A DNA stretch of 64,000 nt from Phocoena phocoena (lineage: Eukaryota > Chordata > Mammalia > Artiodactyla > Phocoenidae): contig NC_089227.1 in the NCBI RefSeq assembly GCF_963924675.1, positions 47,114,080-47,178,079 of the forward strand. Direction: 5' to 3'. The position numbers were made by a program, and so were the translations under genes. The notes beneath the pieces are model-generated. The model was not told the origin of the DNA, made no database searches, and was given only the letters and a program-made list of their open reading frames with translations. How positions within the stretch are numbered: position 1 is the first letter of the stretch; the number at the start of each line of letters is the position of its first letter. Below, one piece after another: positions 1-12,690 of the stretch.

Positions 1-59
1 ATCTCTTTTCATACTGCCTCCTTCACATTCATTCTACATCCCATACTCTTCCTTCCCCC

Positions 60-210
60 ACCATTTTCCTTTGTTTTTGCCTCTCCCATTATCTAGAATG
101 TCCTTTCTCCCACCTCTACTTGTCCAAAGCATAGGCACTATTTAAGGCCCAGCTCAAACGCCTTGCTCTCTAAATATATTTGTCCTCAATAACCTCATTC
201 ATAAGTAACT
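60..210 (+). repeat. L2-like LINE fragment
   Basis: The text around 95-165 (tccaaagcataggcactat, then aaggcccagctcaaacgcc) matches the familiar ORF2 3' part of mammalian L2. Ancient and diverged; ends uncertain. Confidence 0.5.
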
Positions 211-1264
211 TGTCACTCTATGGGACAAGAACGGAGAAATACCAGCACCTCTTATTTCAGTTCTCTTTGCCAACCTACAACCCACTTGACCTCAATAGCC
301 CTGTATCATGCCTTAAGGCCAAGTCTGAAGATGGTCTAAAGGATGTAATAAGCACTGTTACAAAGCCCAGGGGCCTAAACATGAAGACAAACACACTGTT
401 AGTCCTACCCTACCTTTTTGCCCTGATCCCAGTAATTGGGTTTCTGCCTTGTTTCTGTGAGAAATCCTCGCCTTGTACCTCAGTCCTCTAACCACTGCCA
501 ATGGTTCCCCTTGAGTAAAGTCCGCCCTCTGGCAACTATAGCCCAGCAATCTTGAACTACCTTGCTATTACCCGGGTCCTCATCTCTCCACTCATCCTGC
601 ACCCATCCTATTCAGTTTTTTGTAAGCTGTGCAAGCGTGCACACAAACACACACATCAATAAACACTTACCTAGTACCTAATATGTGTCAAGACTCTAGG
701 TAGGGTAGTAATGAGTCAAAAGCACTTGTCCCACAAGAATATACAAGTTAATTATAGATGATCTGGGAATAATGCTTTATGACATTATTGCTCATCTCTA
801 TGAGTACAAATATTGAAGAGCTGTAACTACATAGAAACATTTCCTTAGATGGCTTCAAATTAAATATGTCAATTTACTGGAAGTGGGATCTTTAGAAGTA
901 AGAAAATTCCTCCATCTTTGTATTCCTTGCAGGACTAGCATTTATTGTGTGTCATACAATAAATTCTCAACTATCTATTGAATGAATGTGACGAATGAAT
1001 GAACAAATGAAGTCTTTACTCGCCTTTTCTGCAGATGGGTGTGAATTGTGAGGGCAAGCTGATTCCCAAAGAAATAGATTTTATTTTCTTTATTAAAAAA
1101 TGAGAGAATAAATCAGGGCATGTCTGCCTAACTCCCTTCATCTCTGCCAAGCCACTTACACAGAACTCAGTCTTGTATGGCATAATGTCACCACATGGTG
1201 CCAGGAGAATTTTCAGGCTCACTTCCACACTGAAGAAGGACAGCCTATCTTGAAAATGCTGACC

Positions 1265-1854
1265 TCAAGGCATGAATGGATAAAGAAGCTGTGGTATGCA
1301 CACACATATATATAATGAAATATTATTCAACCATAAAAAATGAGGAAATCCTACTGTTTGTGACAACATGGATGGACCTTGAAGACATTATGGTAATTGA
1401 AATAAGTCAGACAGAAAAAGACAAAACTGTATAATCTCAATGATAGGTGGAATCCAAACAAACCAAACAAACTCATAGAAAAAGAGATCACACTTGTGGT
1501 TACTAGAGGCAAAGCGTGGGGGAGCGGGAATTAGATGAAGGGGGTCAAAAGGTACAAACTTCCAGTTATAAGATAAATAAGTACTAGGGCTGTAACATAC
1601 AACGTGATGATTAAAGCTAACACTGCTGTATGATATATAGGAAAGTTGCTAAGATAGTAAATCCTAAGAGTTCTCACTGCAAGGTGAAAATGTTTTTTCT
1701 TTTTTTCTTTTTCTTTTTATTGTACCCATATGAGAAGATGGGTGTTAGCTGAACCTATCGTGCTAATCATTACACAATACATGTAGATCAAACCATCATG
1801 CTGTGCGCCTTAAATAGTGATGTATGTCAATCATTTCTCCATAAAACTGAAAAG
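1265..1854 (+). repeat. L1 LINE, 5'-truncated 3' end
   Basis: Begins in the L1 ORF2 C-terminal region (gaatggataaagaag, aacatggatggacc, ataagtcagacagaaaaag) and runs through the 3' UTR ending at ataaaactgaaaag. A 10-base target-site duplication AATGCTGACC is seen at 1,255-1,264 and 1,855-1,864. No open frame survives. The same 3' UTR type recurs at 38,760-39,040. Confidence 0.85.
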
Positions 1855-3178
1855 AATGCTGACCATAATGCTAGTTTGTGCTGAGAATGAAAAAAAGTCC
1901 AGCTACCTTCTCTACCAATTGAACTTAGCAACTTTTGTTAGTCCCTGAAGCAACCACCTTGGAGCTCAAATTGTCATCTTCTTCTTTTCTCTTTAAGGTG
2001 GAGAGACCTCTCGAGGGCAGAATACCGAGCTCCCCTGAGTCCCACAGTTTTTCTGGACTCTTGTTCACATGTCTTCTCTTTCAAACAAATCACTCGTCAC
2101 TAATCAGATAAAGAAAACAGTTTGGGCCAATGTGAGCATAGTGCCAAACAGAAAATCTCCAGTCAATGTCATCCCCTAATTTTTTTTCTAAGTGCCATTT
2201 CCAAAAGTAATACAGTGAACAATAAGGACATTTTAAAATCCATCACATCACTCAACCTGTCAGAATCATTACCGTGATGTCAATTAATTAAGAATGACAT
2301 TTAAATAATGAGTTAATGTTTTACCTCCCAGCCTCAATGATTTCCTTACTTTGGTCTGGCAATGACAATGATAAAGATTTTTTCCAGTGTCAGCAGTAAA
2401 ATTGGAACAGTGCAATACACACTCATACCAGGCTCTTTTTAAAAAGCCTCTTTCTTCATTTACTGTGTGAGAAACCTCCCTCTGTTGGCTAAAGCTCTAA
2501 CATGGAGCTCTGATACAGGCCACACTAAGCCATACAGGGAGTCCATCTGAGCTGGATTCAAAAAGAAATGCAAGACTTCCCATCACAGAGCAAGGATGTG
2601 TTTTCCCCAAATCTTACACAGAGGACCTGCTGTCAAGCAGGCAGTCTCTCTAGAAGAAATCTCAGCAACCCCTTGATAAAAATAGATGTTTACCCTATAA
2701 CTATAACCAGATGGGTATATACAGCACTCTGCCTGAGACAGAGTGACAGGATATCAACAATTTTTAACTAATCAGTCTATGTGCTACATAAAGAGAAAAC
2801 CCTAGAGTGTACACTTTGATTTCCAAAGAGACTGACTTTTAATCAGCCTCGAATCAGTGATTTCAGTCTCCCTTAAGTCCAACTAGCTGGTAGCATCCTG
2901 TCAGCTTCTCTTTACATAATGATCATTTGAAGAATTTTGGATGCACAAAATCTTACTCGCCTTATTAAACTACCCCCAAGGTTTTGCATTATTGAATTGT
3001 ACTTTTCTACCTTTACTAAAACCTCCTTACAGTCTTCCCTTTAGCTTCCGATTCACCAGAGCACCCTAAAAGATAGTGATGTTTTCACCAAAAAGAGTTA
3101 AAAATCCTTTGAGGTTCAGGTAGTGCCAGGGAATCCTATGGAGTTCAATTGTGGATGAAGTTAAAAGTCCTGAGGATT

Positions 3179-3390
3179 GGGCTTCCCTGATGGCGTGGTG
3201 GTTGAGAGTCCGCCTGCCGATGCAGGAGACACGGGTTCGTGCCCCTGTCCGGGAGGATCCCACATGCCGCGGAGCGGCTGGGCCCGTGAGCCATGGCCGC
3301 TGAGCCTGCATGTCCGGAGCCTGCGCTCCGCAACGGGAGAGGCCACAACAGTGAGAGGCCCGCGTACAGCAAAAAAAAAAAAAAAAAAAA
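3179..3390 (+). mobile_element. CHR-2-type SINE (tRNA-derived)
   Basis: Starts GGGCTTCCCTGATGGCG, has the RNA polymerase III box A/B region (gttgagagtccgcctg, gggttcgtgcccc) and the CHR-specific body ending gaggcccgcgtacagc plus 20 A. Target-site duplication GTCCTGAGGATT flanks it (3,167-3,178 and 3,391-3,402). CHR SINEs are restricted to cetaceans, hippopotamuses and ruminants; this short form is typical of whales. Confidence 0.95.
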
Positions 3391-4794
3391 GTCCTGAGGA
3401 TTTTCTGTCAGGCATTAAGCCCACGTGGTCCCTGAGCACATTTTCCTCTCCTCAAATTACAAGAGAAAAGTGGTGACCAGGTGCAGCCAGCACAAGCTGA
3501 CCATGAATAAATTATTCTAATTTCCTTATTTGTGAGTTCAGAGTTCACTAGGCAGTAAGTAGATGGGGGAAAGGCAGAGTTTATCAAATATCTGAATTTT
3601 ACCCAAAGTATTTTGTCAACATCATACTTAATATTAACTATATAGAGACCTAATGTTCGAAGTGAACAGGAGAGGATCTGCAGACATCTGTCCCAGTTCT
3701 GATCTGGAGTCCACATGAAGCTGGAAGCCTGAAAGACCTCTAATCCACTTTGTACCTTTGTTCTCCTGTTAAGTGTTTCAGAAGACATTTCTTCTGTTGC
3801 TGCATCTAAGGTCCCCTTGGAAGGGGCTTCACCTCTCTAGAGAAAATCTATGGATATAAGCGTTTTGGTTAATAGGTGCTGATAGCTGGGAAGACAGGCA
3901 TCAATTTTAAATATAATGGGATTATGCTGGGAGCAACTGGGGAAATTTGAAGATGGTATAGATACTAGATAAGATGAAAATGTACTGAAATGGAAAAATA
4001 GAGATACCTGAATAGAAAAGTAAGTTCAACAGTTTGCACAGTATGATATCATTTATCATATATATGATGACATATATATTGTGTGAAAGAATATACACTA
4101 AGGTATTAAGAGTGCTAATGCATATTCTCTGTAGGAATATGATTTTTTTCTATTTTTGTTGTCTATATTTTCTAATTGTATAAAATGAACTGATATTGTT
4201 TCTATAATAATCAGAGATTGTTAAAAATAAAAGGCAGTGGTACTTGAGTGTCCTTGATTGACTGGAAAGTAGAACTTAGTGATGGTGTTAAGGCTACAGA
4301 GGGTCCAAAAGGAAGATAGAAATCAACTGTATTACTATCCGTCCACCCCATGTCACTTGTCACAAAAGACAAGCATGAATAATCTCCCCTATGACTGTTT
4401 TTTTAAGGATGTTACGGGATGGGTGTTACTGTAACAAGAGATTGCACAATACGTTATCACATTGAGACATATTTTACCTTTGAAATCCTTTTGAAAGTCT
4501 TCCTCTTGAATCAGGTTTGGGACAGTGTGTAGCCTATGCTCTGGTATACAGTAAACTTTATGATGTCAATACTCTCCTAGTTTCCACAGGCCAGTGCAGC
4601 CTCTAATTTAGTTTTGTCACTGAGACACCTAAGGAATCTCAGCCAAACATGAGAAGAGCCCTAGTGCAAAGTCCCTTGTGAGCCATCCATGTGAATAAGA
4701 ATAAATGTGGGCTGAATGATTCTCACTTAGATTCATTTCTGGTTGAATACCTGAAGGTTAGGGATTAAGGGCCGGGCTAAATCAAAGTACGAAA

Positions 4795-4920
4795 AAAAAT
4801 AACAGTAATAGCTAAAACTCACATATACTTAATATATGCCAGCCTCCTTTCCAAGTGCTTAACAGATATTTATTTGTTTAATCATAGTAACCTAACAGAG
4901 TAGGTTGTGTATCACTTTTA
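4795..4920 (-). repeat. MIR SINE fragment
   Basis: Inverted MIR 3' half: tatatgccagcctcctttcc, then agtgcttaacagatatttat and a catttaat-like tail. Ancient tRNA-derived SINE; limits approximate. Confidence 0.6.
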
Positions 4921-4954
4921 TCGACTGTCGTTAGAGCTGATGTAGGGTTGAGGT

Positions 4955-5100
4955 ATAGATTGTGGAAACTTGTATCATCCTGCCCAGGTTCAAACATAGC
5001 ACTGTAGCTATGTCCTGTGTGAGCTTGAGAAAATTACTTATTCTCTCTGTGTCTCAGTGCCCTGATCTGTAAAAAGCAGGAGGATACTTGATTCATTCAA
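4955..5100 (+). repeat. MIR SINE fragment
   Basis: Shows the MIR core: caggttcaaacatagcac, gtgagcttgagaaaattact, ctctgtgtctcagtgccctg and atctgtaaaa. Ends approximate. Confidence 0.7.
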
Positions 5101-6444
5101 CGAACATTTAATGAATACCTACTATATGGATACAACCACAAATATCACCTACTCCCTGCTCAAGGACCTGACATTCCCTGAGGAAGAGAGACATGTATTC
5201 AACTAACCATAAGTCATTCTTGTTTGAGAGCTATAAAGTGCTACTGCTTCACACTCTCATGTATAAAGGATGTAAGCTGTTGGTTTGAAATTAATATTCT
5301 TTATCATACTGAGAAAAAACATTTCTATTCCTAGTTTACTAAGTTTTAAAATATGGGACTAGATGTTTAAGTTTTGCAAGTACCATTTCAGAATATACTG
5401 CAATATTTACTTTTCCCTCTTTGACCTTTTCCTAGGCTGAATTATGGTAACATATTTTCCTATACTAAAATATCCTTGAATTATTTAATCAATCCCAATT
5501 TTTGAGTCAATATCCCAAGCATAACATTGTATCCTTTTAATATTGTGTTGGATTCCAGTTGCAAATAGTATGTTTAGGATTTTTTTCATCTACATTTATT
5601 TGTAAAACTAGTCTTTAAAATTTTTTATTAATAAATTGATTTTTTTGAAACCCAAGAGCTTCTTCTTTTGTCCAGTATATTTAATGAGCAATGATTAATT
5701 GGTTCTATAAAAACTGATTAAGAGAAAGAGAAAAGTACCACAAATGTAAGTGGTAAATGAGAAGCAGGCCATAATAACAGAAGCAGAAATTGGAACACAA
5801 ATAATGACACTGTAAGTTTAAAAATTAAATCACACTAGTATAATTGAAAAATTATTAGATATATCTACTCTATTCACTCAATTTAGAAAATTTACTAAAT
5901 CAATAAAAGAAAATTTTGTTATACCTGATTTTTTAAAGCACTATTTTAACCTTCTCTTTATAATAGGGTACATTAAGTATGCCCATTTCCAAATTAACCA
6001 CTTACAGGGCTTATATAAGAAATGTTTCCCAATTTTGGCTCTGAAAAGAAAATTGTAGTTTTGGTTTGAAATGTTGGCAAATGAATGACAGAATTTATGT
6101 GCCCCTTTAGGTAGGAACAGATATGTTGATTTGACTCCTAAGTTATCTTCTGAAAGATTTTCCATTTTCAAAAGGTCCAAATTCTACACAAATATGCAAA
6201 TTTATGACTATAGAGTTACATTCTTAGGAATTACCAAGTTTTTTCTCAGCCTCATGTTTTATGAAGTGTTAGAGTTAATAGTAACTGTTTTCAAAAGATG
6301 TTTCTTCTACAGAAAAAGACATTCCAAGTGGAATTTTAAAAACTGAAATATAACATTCTTCTGAAATGTAACTCTCATATATATTTCATGGAAGCAAAAA
6401 CATAAATTTGGGCGGAATGTTCCTAAGTTCAAAACAAGAGCGAG

Positions 6445-6665
6445 GGGCTTCCCGGGTGGCGCAGTGGTTGAGAGTCCGCCTGCCAATGCAGGGGATACGG
6501 GTTCGTGCCCCGGTCCGGGAGGATCCCACATGCCGCGGAGCGGCTGGGCCCGTGAGCCATGGCCGCTGGCCTGCGCGTCCGGAGCCTGTGCTCCGCAACG
6601 GGAGAGGCCACAACAGTGAGAGGCCCGCGTACCGGGGGGGAAAAAAAAAAAAAAAAAAAAAAAAA
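6445..6665 (+). mobile_element. CHR-2-type SINE
   Basis: Full-length CHR-2 body beginning GGGCTTCCCGGGTGGCG, with a G7 run before a long A tail. Target-site duplication AAAACAAGAGCGAG (6,431-6,444) versus AAAACAAGGGCAAG (6,666-6,679), 12 of 14 matching, so this insertion is a little older or the duplication has mutated. Confidence 0.93.
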
Positions 6666-8858
6666 AAAACAAGGGCAAGATTTATTAAGTTATTCCTAAT
6701 GACATCTCAAGCCAATTTTATCCTTAGTTTTTCTGAAAATCATCATTTCCTCAAAGCCAGTTTCCTTGCATTTCTAGGAAACCTGCACTTAGCAAGGGAG
6801 ATACTCATTGACTTCTAGTTGCCTACGCTTGCCAGAATGTTCCTATAAAGAATTGAAGCTAGTTGGAGTTTGTGTGGGGTAGGAGTAGACAGCGCCTCTT
6901 CCAAAGTGATTAAGTTAAAAACTCATGTAAGGGGAAAGAAATGAAATGATGTTCTCTCAGAAGGAATAACTGCTGCTGTCCCCAGAGTGCTAACAGCATA
7001 GGTCAGCTTTCTCTAGAAGTTTTCAAAAGGGCTCATCAACTATGAAGTCAGTAACAGTATTTAATGCTGCCAACTGCACCCTTGACACTAAGCATCACTG
7101 ACACAACACCATCGTTGTACAGAAACTGGCAAATATATTAACTTAATGACAGGCCAATGACCCCCTAAGGAATGTGATTACATTGTGCCTGCTCTTGTAT
7201 AAATGTTAGATGGTACATGCTGTGTTATTATTACTTTTTTTCCCCCTCAAAGACCTTTTGAAGTGTTCAAAGCAAAAGATGAGAGAAGACGTGTGCTACC
7301 CCAAATCACAAAGGCTAACATAAACTAACATAAACCAGCCTGGTGCCCACAAAAGTCTCTACTTTCACTTTTCTCAAATTGAAAGCAGTGTCCACTAGTT
7401 TCAAAAGGCCCTATCAAAACAAAACACTCAAGTCTGAAACACACCAACAGGCAGATATTGGTGAGATCTATTCAGTCTTACACGTTGGTTTCAGAAAGCA
7501 AAAAACAGGCCTACAGCACAGGCTAATACTACTCTCATTTCCATAGTTTTCTCTACCCAAATTGCCTACGCTTTTCTGGAAACAATGGACTTTCAGAACA
7601 TAATGCTTGTGATAATGTGTTAACAGAGAAAAATGCAGAATTGTATACCTCTCCTCCAGGAACATAATATGGTAGCAAGAAATGTACACAGGTAGACAAG
7701 GATTGAAAGGTACATTGACAAGGCAAAGGCTGATTTCTCAGAATGGTGGTGTTGTGGATGACTGTTTCTTTTATTTGAAATTTTATTAAAATATTTCATG
7801 AGTTTTAAAAAATTAAGAGCCAAAGAGAGAGGTCACAAACTGTCAACAAGATCTAGCCCACAACTACTTTTAACAAAGTCATTAACAGTTAACATTTAGG
7901 AGACTGTTGCACAAACACTTGAATTTTTAGCTTCTCATGAAAAATTGAAAGATGTGGAAGCACTGGGTCCATGTTCCCACCTGAGCTCAACCAGCCTGAG
8001 CTGTGAGGAGACATCTGACCTTTATAAAGGGAGTGCCTGCTAACCAGCTGCCACGGGCCCCCTCCCCACTCATCTCTATCACCTGCCTATAGGCACCCTC
8101 ATGTGGGAATCCTGCTGAAGGCACCTGGATTAAGAAAGTTTCCATGACTCCATGCATATTAATGAGCCTTCTCCTTTCTCTCGTTACATCTTTACATTTT
8201 GGATGTCCCCTCAGTGGTCAAATTAGAGAATGTCTATATCTGCTTTGAGAAGCTAATTACATAATCTTGGAATATACCTAGTGTAATAAAAATTTGGCAA
8301 TTGACAAAAACAGAGCAGTCAATCCTGATGATTATAATAATTAGTAATGATAATAAAAACACTTTGGGGACCCAGTTCTCAAGTTAATCAACTCTATTAA
8401 GCAAATAAACAAGACTTTTGAAAAATTAAATTTAGGGTTAGAACATCTCAGCATTCTAGTCGTAAAGATTCTCATGGAAACCAAAACCAAAGTGGAATAA
8501 GAAGAAGCTGGATATATATTCCATTTGTCTTTGGTCCCTCCCTGCTTTCTTTTAGGCCTAAGCTAATGGATATGTCTGTGTTTGTGAAACAAGGTTCGTG
8601 GTGCTAAATTAGCCCATTCACGGAAGGATAATATATAAGTTTATCATTTCTAGGGTTCAAATTCAATGCTATGCCACCAAAAATAGTAAGCCACCATAAA
8701 TGTAAACATAAAATGACTGATACGTTGAAGATGCATGCACGTTTAACAATGTACAACAGAATGATGTGGTTTTCAGGCCTTTTTCTTGGCGGGGGGGGGG
8801 GGCCTTGTATGGTGGGCTTGACACCCCACCATGGCCTTTGTAAAGGGAAAATTCTTAC

Positions 8859-8949
8859 CTTGTCAATGGTCCCAGGTCGCCTGAGTCTTGGCTTCCAGCT
8901 TCACTGGGAGTGCTCACTGATTTCGAGGAGGGAGACATAGGGGTTGGGA
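8859..8949 (-). CDS. DYNC1I1: DYNC1I1 exon 4: residues 75-104 (serine-rich segment)
   Basis: The acceptor is TTTAG (8,951-8,950) and the donor is ACAAG|GTAAGA (last exon base 8,859). The exon begins with the two bases that finish Val75 and encodes [18 protein letters not shown] followed by [11 protein letters not shown], ending in phase 2. This is the serine/threonine-rich linker of dynein intermediate chains. It is a known phosphorylation region: Ser80-Pro81 and Thr88-Pro89 are visible proline-directed sites, and phosphorylation here is reported to tune dynactin and cargo binding. In other mammals splicing varies just after this point; no candidate for the next exon was found in positions 1-8,858. 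Confidence 0.94.
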
Positions 8950-11664
8950 CTAAATAATGAAAATAACAGGTATCCCATGTTAAAAAATGCAGCGACTGCA
9001 CTGGGGAAGAGCAGCGTCAGACAAATCAAAACAAATGGGCCCAAATTAAAGTGGTTGTATGGCCAGGAGAGATTGAGATGGGATAAGGGAAAAAAAAAAA
9101 AAAAGGAAAGAAAAGAAAAGGAAGAAAGTCAAGTGAATTTTTCATATTTTGGAAATTAAAATTTGAAATGAATTTAGACAGAATTAACTTAGGGATTCTA
9201 AGGCCATGTCCACCTTAACAAAGTAACATGGAGAATCAAAACAGTTACCCAGATAATTCAAGTCAAATCTCTCTCTAGCATGAACTATCCAGATACTTCT
9301 AATTCTCCACTTTATTTTGTTAGTATAGATGTGACCTATTAGAAAATAAAATGAGGTGTCTATAAAACTTTAAAAGATTATAAAATAAGTGATTCTGAAT
9401 CATTTTAAATGGTCACAGGGAGTCAGAAAAGGCTGTTGTATGTCTGCATTTGGAGGGAAATCTATTGTCCATGGAGTATAAACTGCATTTGCTGTGAGAG
9501 ACTAAGTGACAGATAGAGAAAGGGTAAATGTTGAACCTGGTAATTTAAAAATCTCTTTCAAAACAAAGCAAAATGCCAGGCTGCTTTATTTTTACACTTA
9601 ATTAACAGTTTCATCCCGTTGTAATGTTTACTGTGTTTGTGAATTGTGTTCCTTTGCTTCTGGCAGCTCTAGAAAGCACTGCCATGTGCACATAAGCAAA
9701 CTGCCGTTCTGCAGACAGGAGAAGCAAGTTCAAAGATCAAGGTCAGTGAAAGCTGAAAGTCTGAGAGCAAGGATAATAAAAGAAAAAAACTAAAGGAAAT
9801 GCAAATGTATTTTTTTCTCTATCCTTCAGGTATAAGCCAAATGTCCTTCAGATAGAAGCTGCACCAAATAGCCAAGGTGGCTCCAGGCCAGATGAGAACG
9901 GGTTCTCAATATCACACATGCCAAAGAAGCCATATGGGCAGAAAGAAACTTCAATACGTAGTGTAGATTCCCATTTGGTTTCAATCATGTGCAATTTCCT
10001 TTTATTTATTTAATAAGGTAAAGAGTTTAACTATTTTGTTCAAATCCTATAACACAATGGCAGATCTGTCAAGTAACTAGGAATTTTCACGTGGTTCTAC
10101 AATTAATTCACTGATTACCCTCTGCAATAAGTCAGAGGGTCAGTCGGAGACATGGATGAAAATTGAAAATGGGGTCCACCCTTGCCAGGGCCCTTTGGCA
10201 GGGATGCAGGGATAGTTCAGAATTTGGTCATGGTTTAGGGATGTTTAAACTGTTCTGCTCTTAAGGTTTAATTGCTGGCTTTATGCAGGTTAGGGGAGAA
10301 TAGATATTCTACTATTGGGTTTAACCACTGTTCACATTGCAGCAGAACTTCAAAGGCTATTTTGAGGCAAAAATATAATTGCAAAGTGTCTAATATATAT
10401 CACTTGTCAACTAAGTAATTAAAAAATTTGTCAGCTCCTCAAAGAAGGTCCATCACTCAAATATCCCATAGTTTACCTCTTTCATACCACAAAGAAGCTA
10501 ACAAAATAATCAACGTCTTATTTGGGTTTATTATATCATTGTTAGACATATGATTTTACCTGCTACAAACTGAAGTTGAGTATAAAATGCCTTTTCATGG
10601 TGTTTTAGTTTTGTGTGTATTAAATTATATTCAGCAATACTTAATAATTTGTATGCTTATGATATATTGCTCTTTTTCTTATTTATAGTGATATAAACAC
10701 TTGCCATTTTGTTGTACATGGGATAATTTTTATTGTTAAGTAATTATGGAAATACATGAAAATTTATTTTAATATAAAAGCCAATGACGGAAATAAAAGA
10801 AGACAAACCACTGATAAAAGGAGACCTGTACTGCATTTATTTATATGTATTACTTTTAAAGGTTTTGTTTTACTATACTGGATATCACGTAGTTTTACAG
10901 ACACCCTAGGATTACTCTAAAATGTATGGAAAGCAAATGGATAAAGAAAAATAAAATAACTTATCACATGAGTGATATATAGTTAAGTGACAGAGTAAAC
11001 ACATTATGTACAAGTTACCTTCAACACAAATAAAACAAATAGTTGAATATCCAAACCCTGGATAAAATGAGGTCATGGATAATTAACTAGGAGTGAATGA
11101 GTTGGAGGAAGGGTGCTACAGTAAAAATGCCGATGAGCAATGAAACCAAGATATACAACAGAGTCAAAGAAATTTAAACTTGTTAATTAGCTGCTAATCT
11201 GTCACCCTTCTAAGTTTTCCTTCAAATTTACCATCGAGCATTCTATTTTCATCATGGAATAACTATGTCTGTGGTGGTTATGAAATTCATAACCAGATTC
11301 ACAGTATTTAGGTTGGCAGAGAGAGGCAGGGATTCAGCAATGAAAATGAAGAACAATTTTTTTTTCTTAATTTCGAGATTTCTTGTATTTACCATGTGGC
11401 AACTCATTTAACAAATAACACAGTGGAGAAGGTTGACTGCAGAATCAGCCAATAAGCAGCAAACTGCTAACAACTCTACAACCTGTCCTCCTATTTCCTT
11501 CCAGCCCCCTCAATTCCAAAAATAAATACATCTGACCCATAAGCCAAAGCGTTTCTTACAAAATAAAAACAAAAATAGACGTAAAAGAATAGTAAATGCT
11601 GGACATGGTATATCCCACACAAGTCAAATCTGAGGAAATAGTGACACAAAGCACTTTTAAGTAC
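8950..11664 (-). other. DYNC1I1: DYNC1I1 intron 3
   Basis: 2,715 bases between exons 3 and 4, opening GTACTT and closing TTTAG. Mostly AT-rich single-copy-looking sequence. No SINE insertion, open frame of note or recognisable repeat was found apart from an A/purine-rich tract at about 9,090-9,130. Confidence 0.9.
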
Positions 11665-11779
11665 CTAGAGGGGGCTCCGGCGATATCCCAATGCTTTGCA
11701 GCAAAGCCTCTGTCTCTCGGCGTTTGCGATCCAGGTCAGAGTCATCCTGAACTGGTTCTTTCTTCTGCTGCATATCAGC
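11665..11779 (-). CDS. DYNC1I1: DYNC1I1 exon 3: residues 37-74 plus first base of codon 75
   Basis: The 115-base exon lies between acceptor TTTTTGTAG (intron side) and donor CTCTAG|GTACTT. It continues exon 2 in phase 0 and encodes [19 protein letters not shown], then a segment rich in Arg and Glu, then the motif [13 protein letters not shown]. The final G is the first base of Val75, completed by exon 4. In the family this segment extends the helical arm and contains the second short helix that contributes to NudE/dynactin binding. The AD(M)[10 protein letters not shown] wording separates DYNC1I1 from DYNC1I2. No substitution is obvious against the mammalian protein as remembered. Confidence 0.95.
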
Positions 11780-12365
11780 CTACAAAAAGTAGATGCCAGT
11801 AAGAAAAGTGAATAACAGAGTTAAAGGTATGCTTTTCCTGGCTGAAACTGGTAAATGCATGGCAGCAAACACCAGGCAAAAGCCCTAAATAGATATAATC
11901 ATGTGTATAAAGGACGAAAAAACACTGTAACTGCTCCATTTAATAATCACTAACCCAGTACTTTCTCCTTTGGTTGAAGGCTTTTTCCTGTCTCTATCAC
12001 AGGGTATAAGGGTTTTACTCACTCAGTTTCAGAAGAAACCATCACGGCAAAATATTTCTAACTGGGATGTGATTTAAAAAAAAATTCTGTCTGGTTTTTT
12101 AAACCCTTGTCCCTTCTGGGAAGATATATGATCAGTTCTTGATGAGTGTGTTTGTAATATTCATGGGTCATGTTTGGAATTATGCAAACAACGAATTATT
12201 GGGATCTGACTAAAAAGTAAAGCTAGTTATGAAAATCTGTTACTGTACAATACACTATTATATCAGTAATCTAAGTTTACCGTGGTTTAAATAAACCAGG
12301 CTAAAATGTTTATTAAAGCACGCGAACAATACTGATGTAAGTATTGTTGCTTAATTCTGATTTTC

Positions 12366-12690
12366 TTTTTTTTTTCTAAATATTGACATATGTCGTGAAT
12401 TTTAAAATTTATTTATTTATTTATTTATGGCTGTGTTGGGTCTTTGTTTCTGTGTGAGGGCTTTCTCTACTTGTGGCAAGCGGGGGCCACTCTTCTTCGC
12501 GGTGCGCGGGCCTCTCACTATCGTGGCCTCTCTTGTTGTGGAGCACAGGCTCCAAACGCGCAGGCTCAGTAATTGTGGCTCACAGGTCCAGCTGCTCCGC
12601 GGCATGTGGGATCTTCCCAGACCAGGGCTCAAACCTGTGTCCCCTGCATTGGCAGGCAGATTCACAACCATTGCGCCACCAGGGAAGCCC
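12366..12690 (-). mobile_element. CHR-1-type SINE with long tail
   Basis: Minus-strand element (head at 12,690) of the longer CHR-1 form, with the extra 3' section (gttgcagc/agagaaagcc type, read here as ctttctctacttgtgg) and an ATAAAT-rich tail. A perfect 13-base duplication AATTCTGATTTTC lies at 12,353-12,365 and 12,691-12,703. Confidence 0.93.

Larger units (their letters stand above)
1..8858 (-). other. DYNC1I1: DYNC1I1 intron 4 (partial)
   Basis: Intronic sequence from the exon 4 donor to the window edge. It holds an L1 3' end (1,265-1,854), CHR-2 SINEs (3,179-3,390 and 6,445-6,665), MIR fragments near 4.8-5.1 kb and an L2-like piece near the left edge. Stretches 1,865-3,160, 3,400-4,790, 5,110-6,430 and 6,680-8,780 show no gene and no repeat recognised with confidence. 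A 12-base G run (8,791-8,802) lies 57 bases from the donor. Confidence 0.85.

Noticed and set aside
3190..3260. tRNA-like box A and box B sequences
   Set aside because: They belong to SINE heads; no complete tRNA cloverleaf is present in the window.
1..8858. DLX5/DLX6 limb enhancers known from within human DYNC1I1
   Set aside because: Those lie in the 3' half of the gene (around exons 15-17), which is outside this window.
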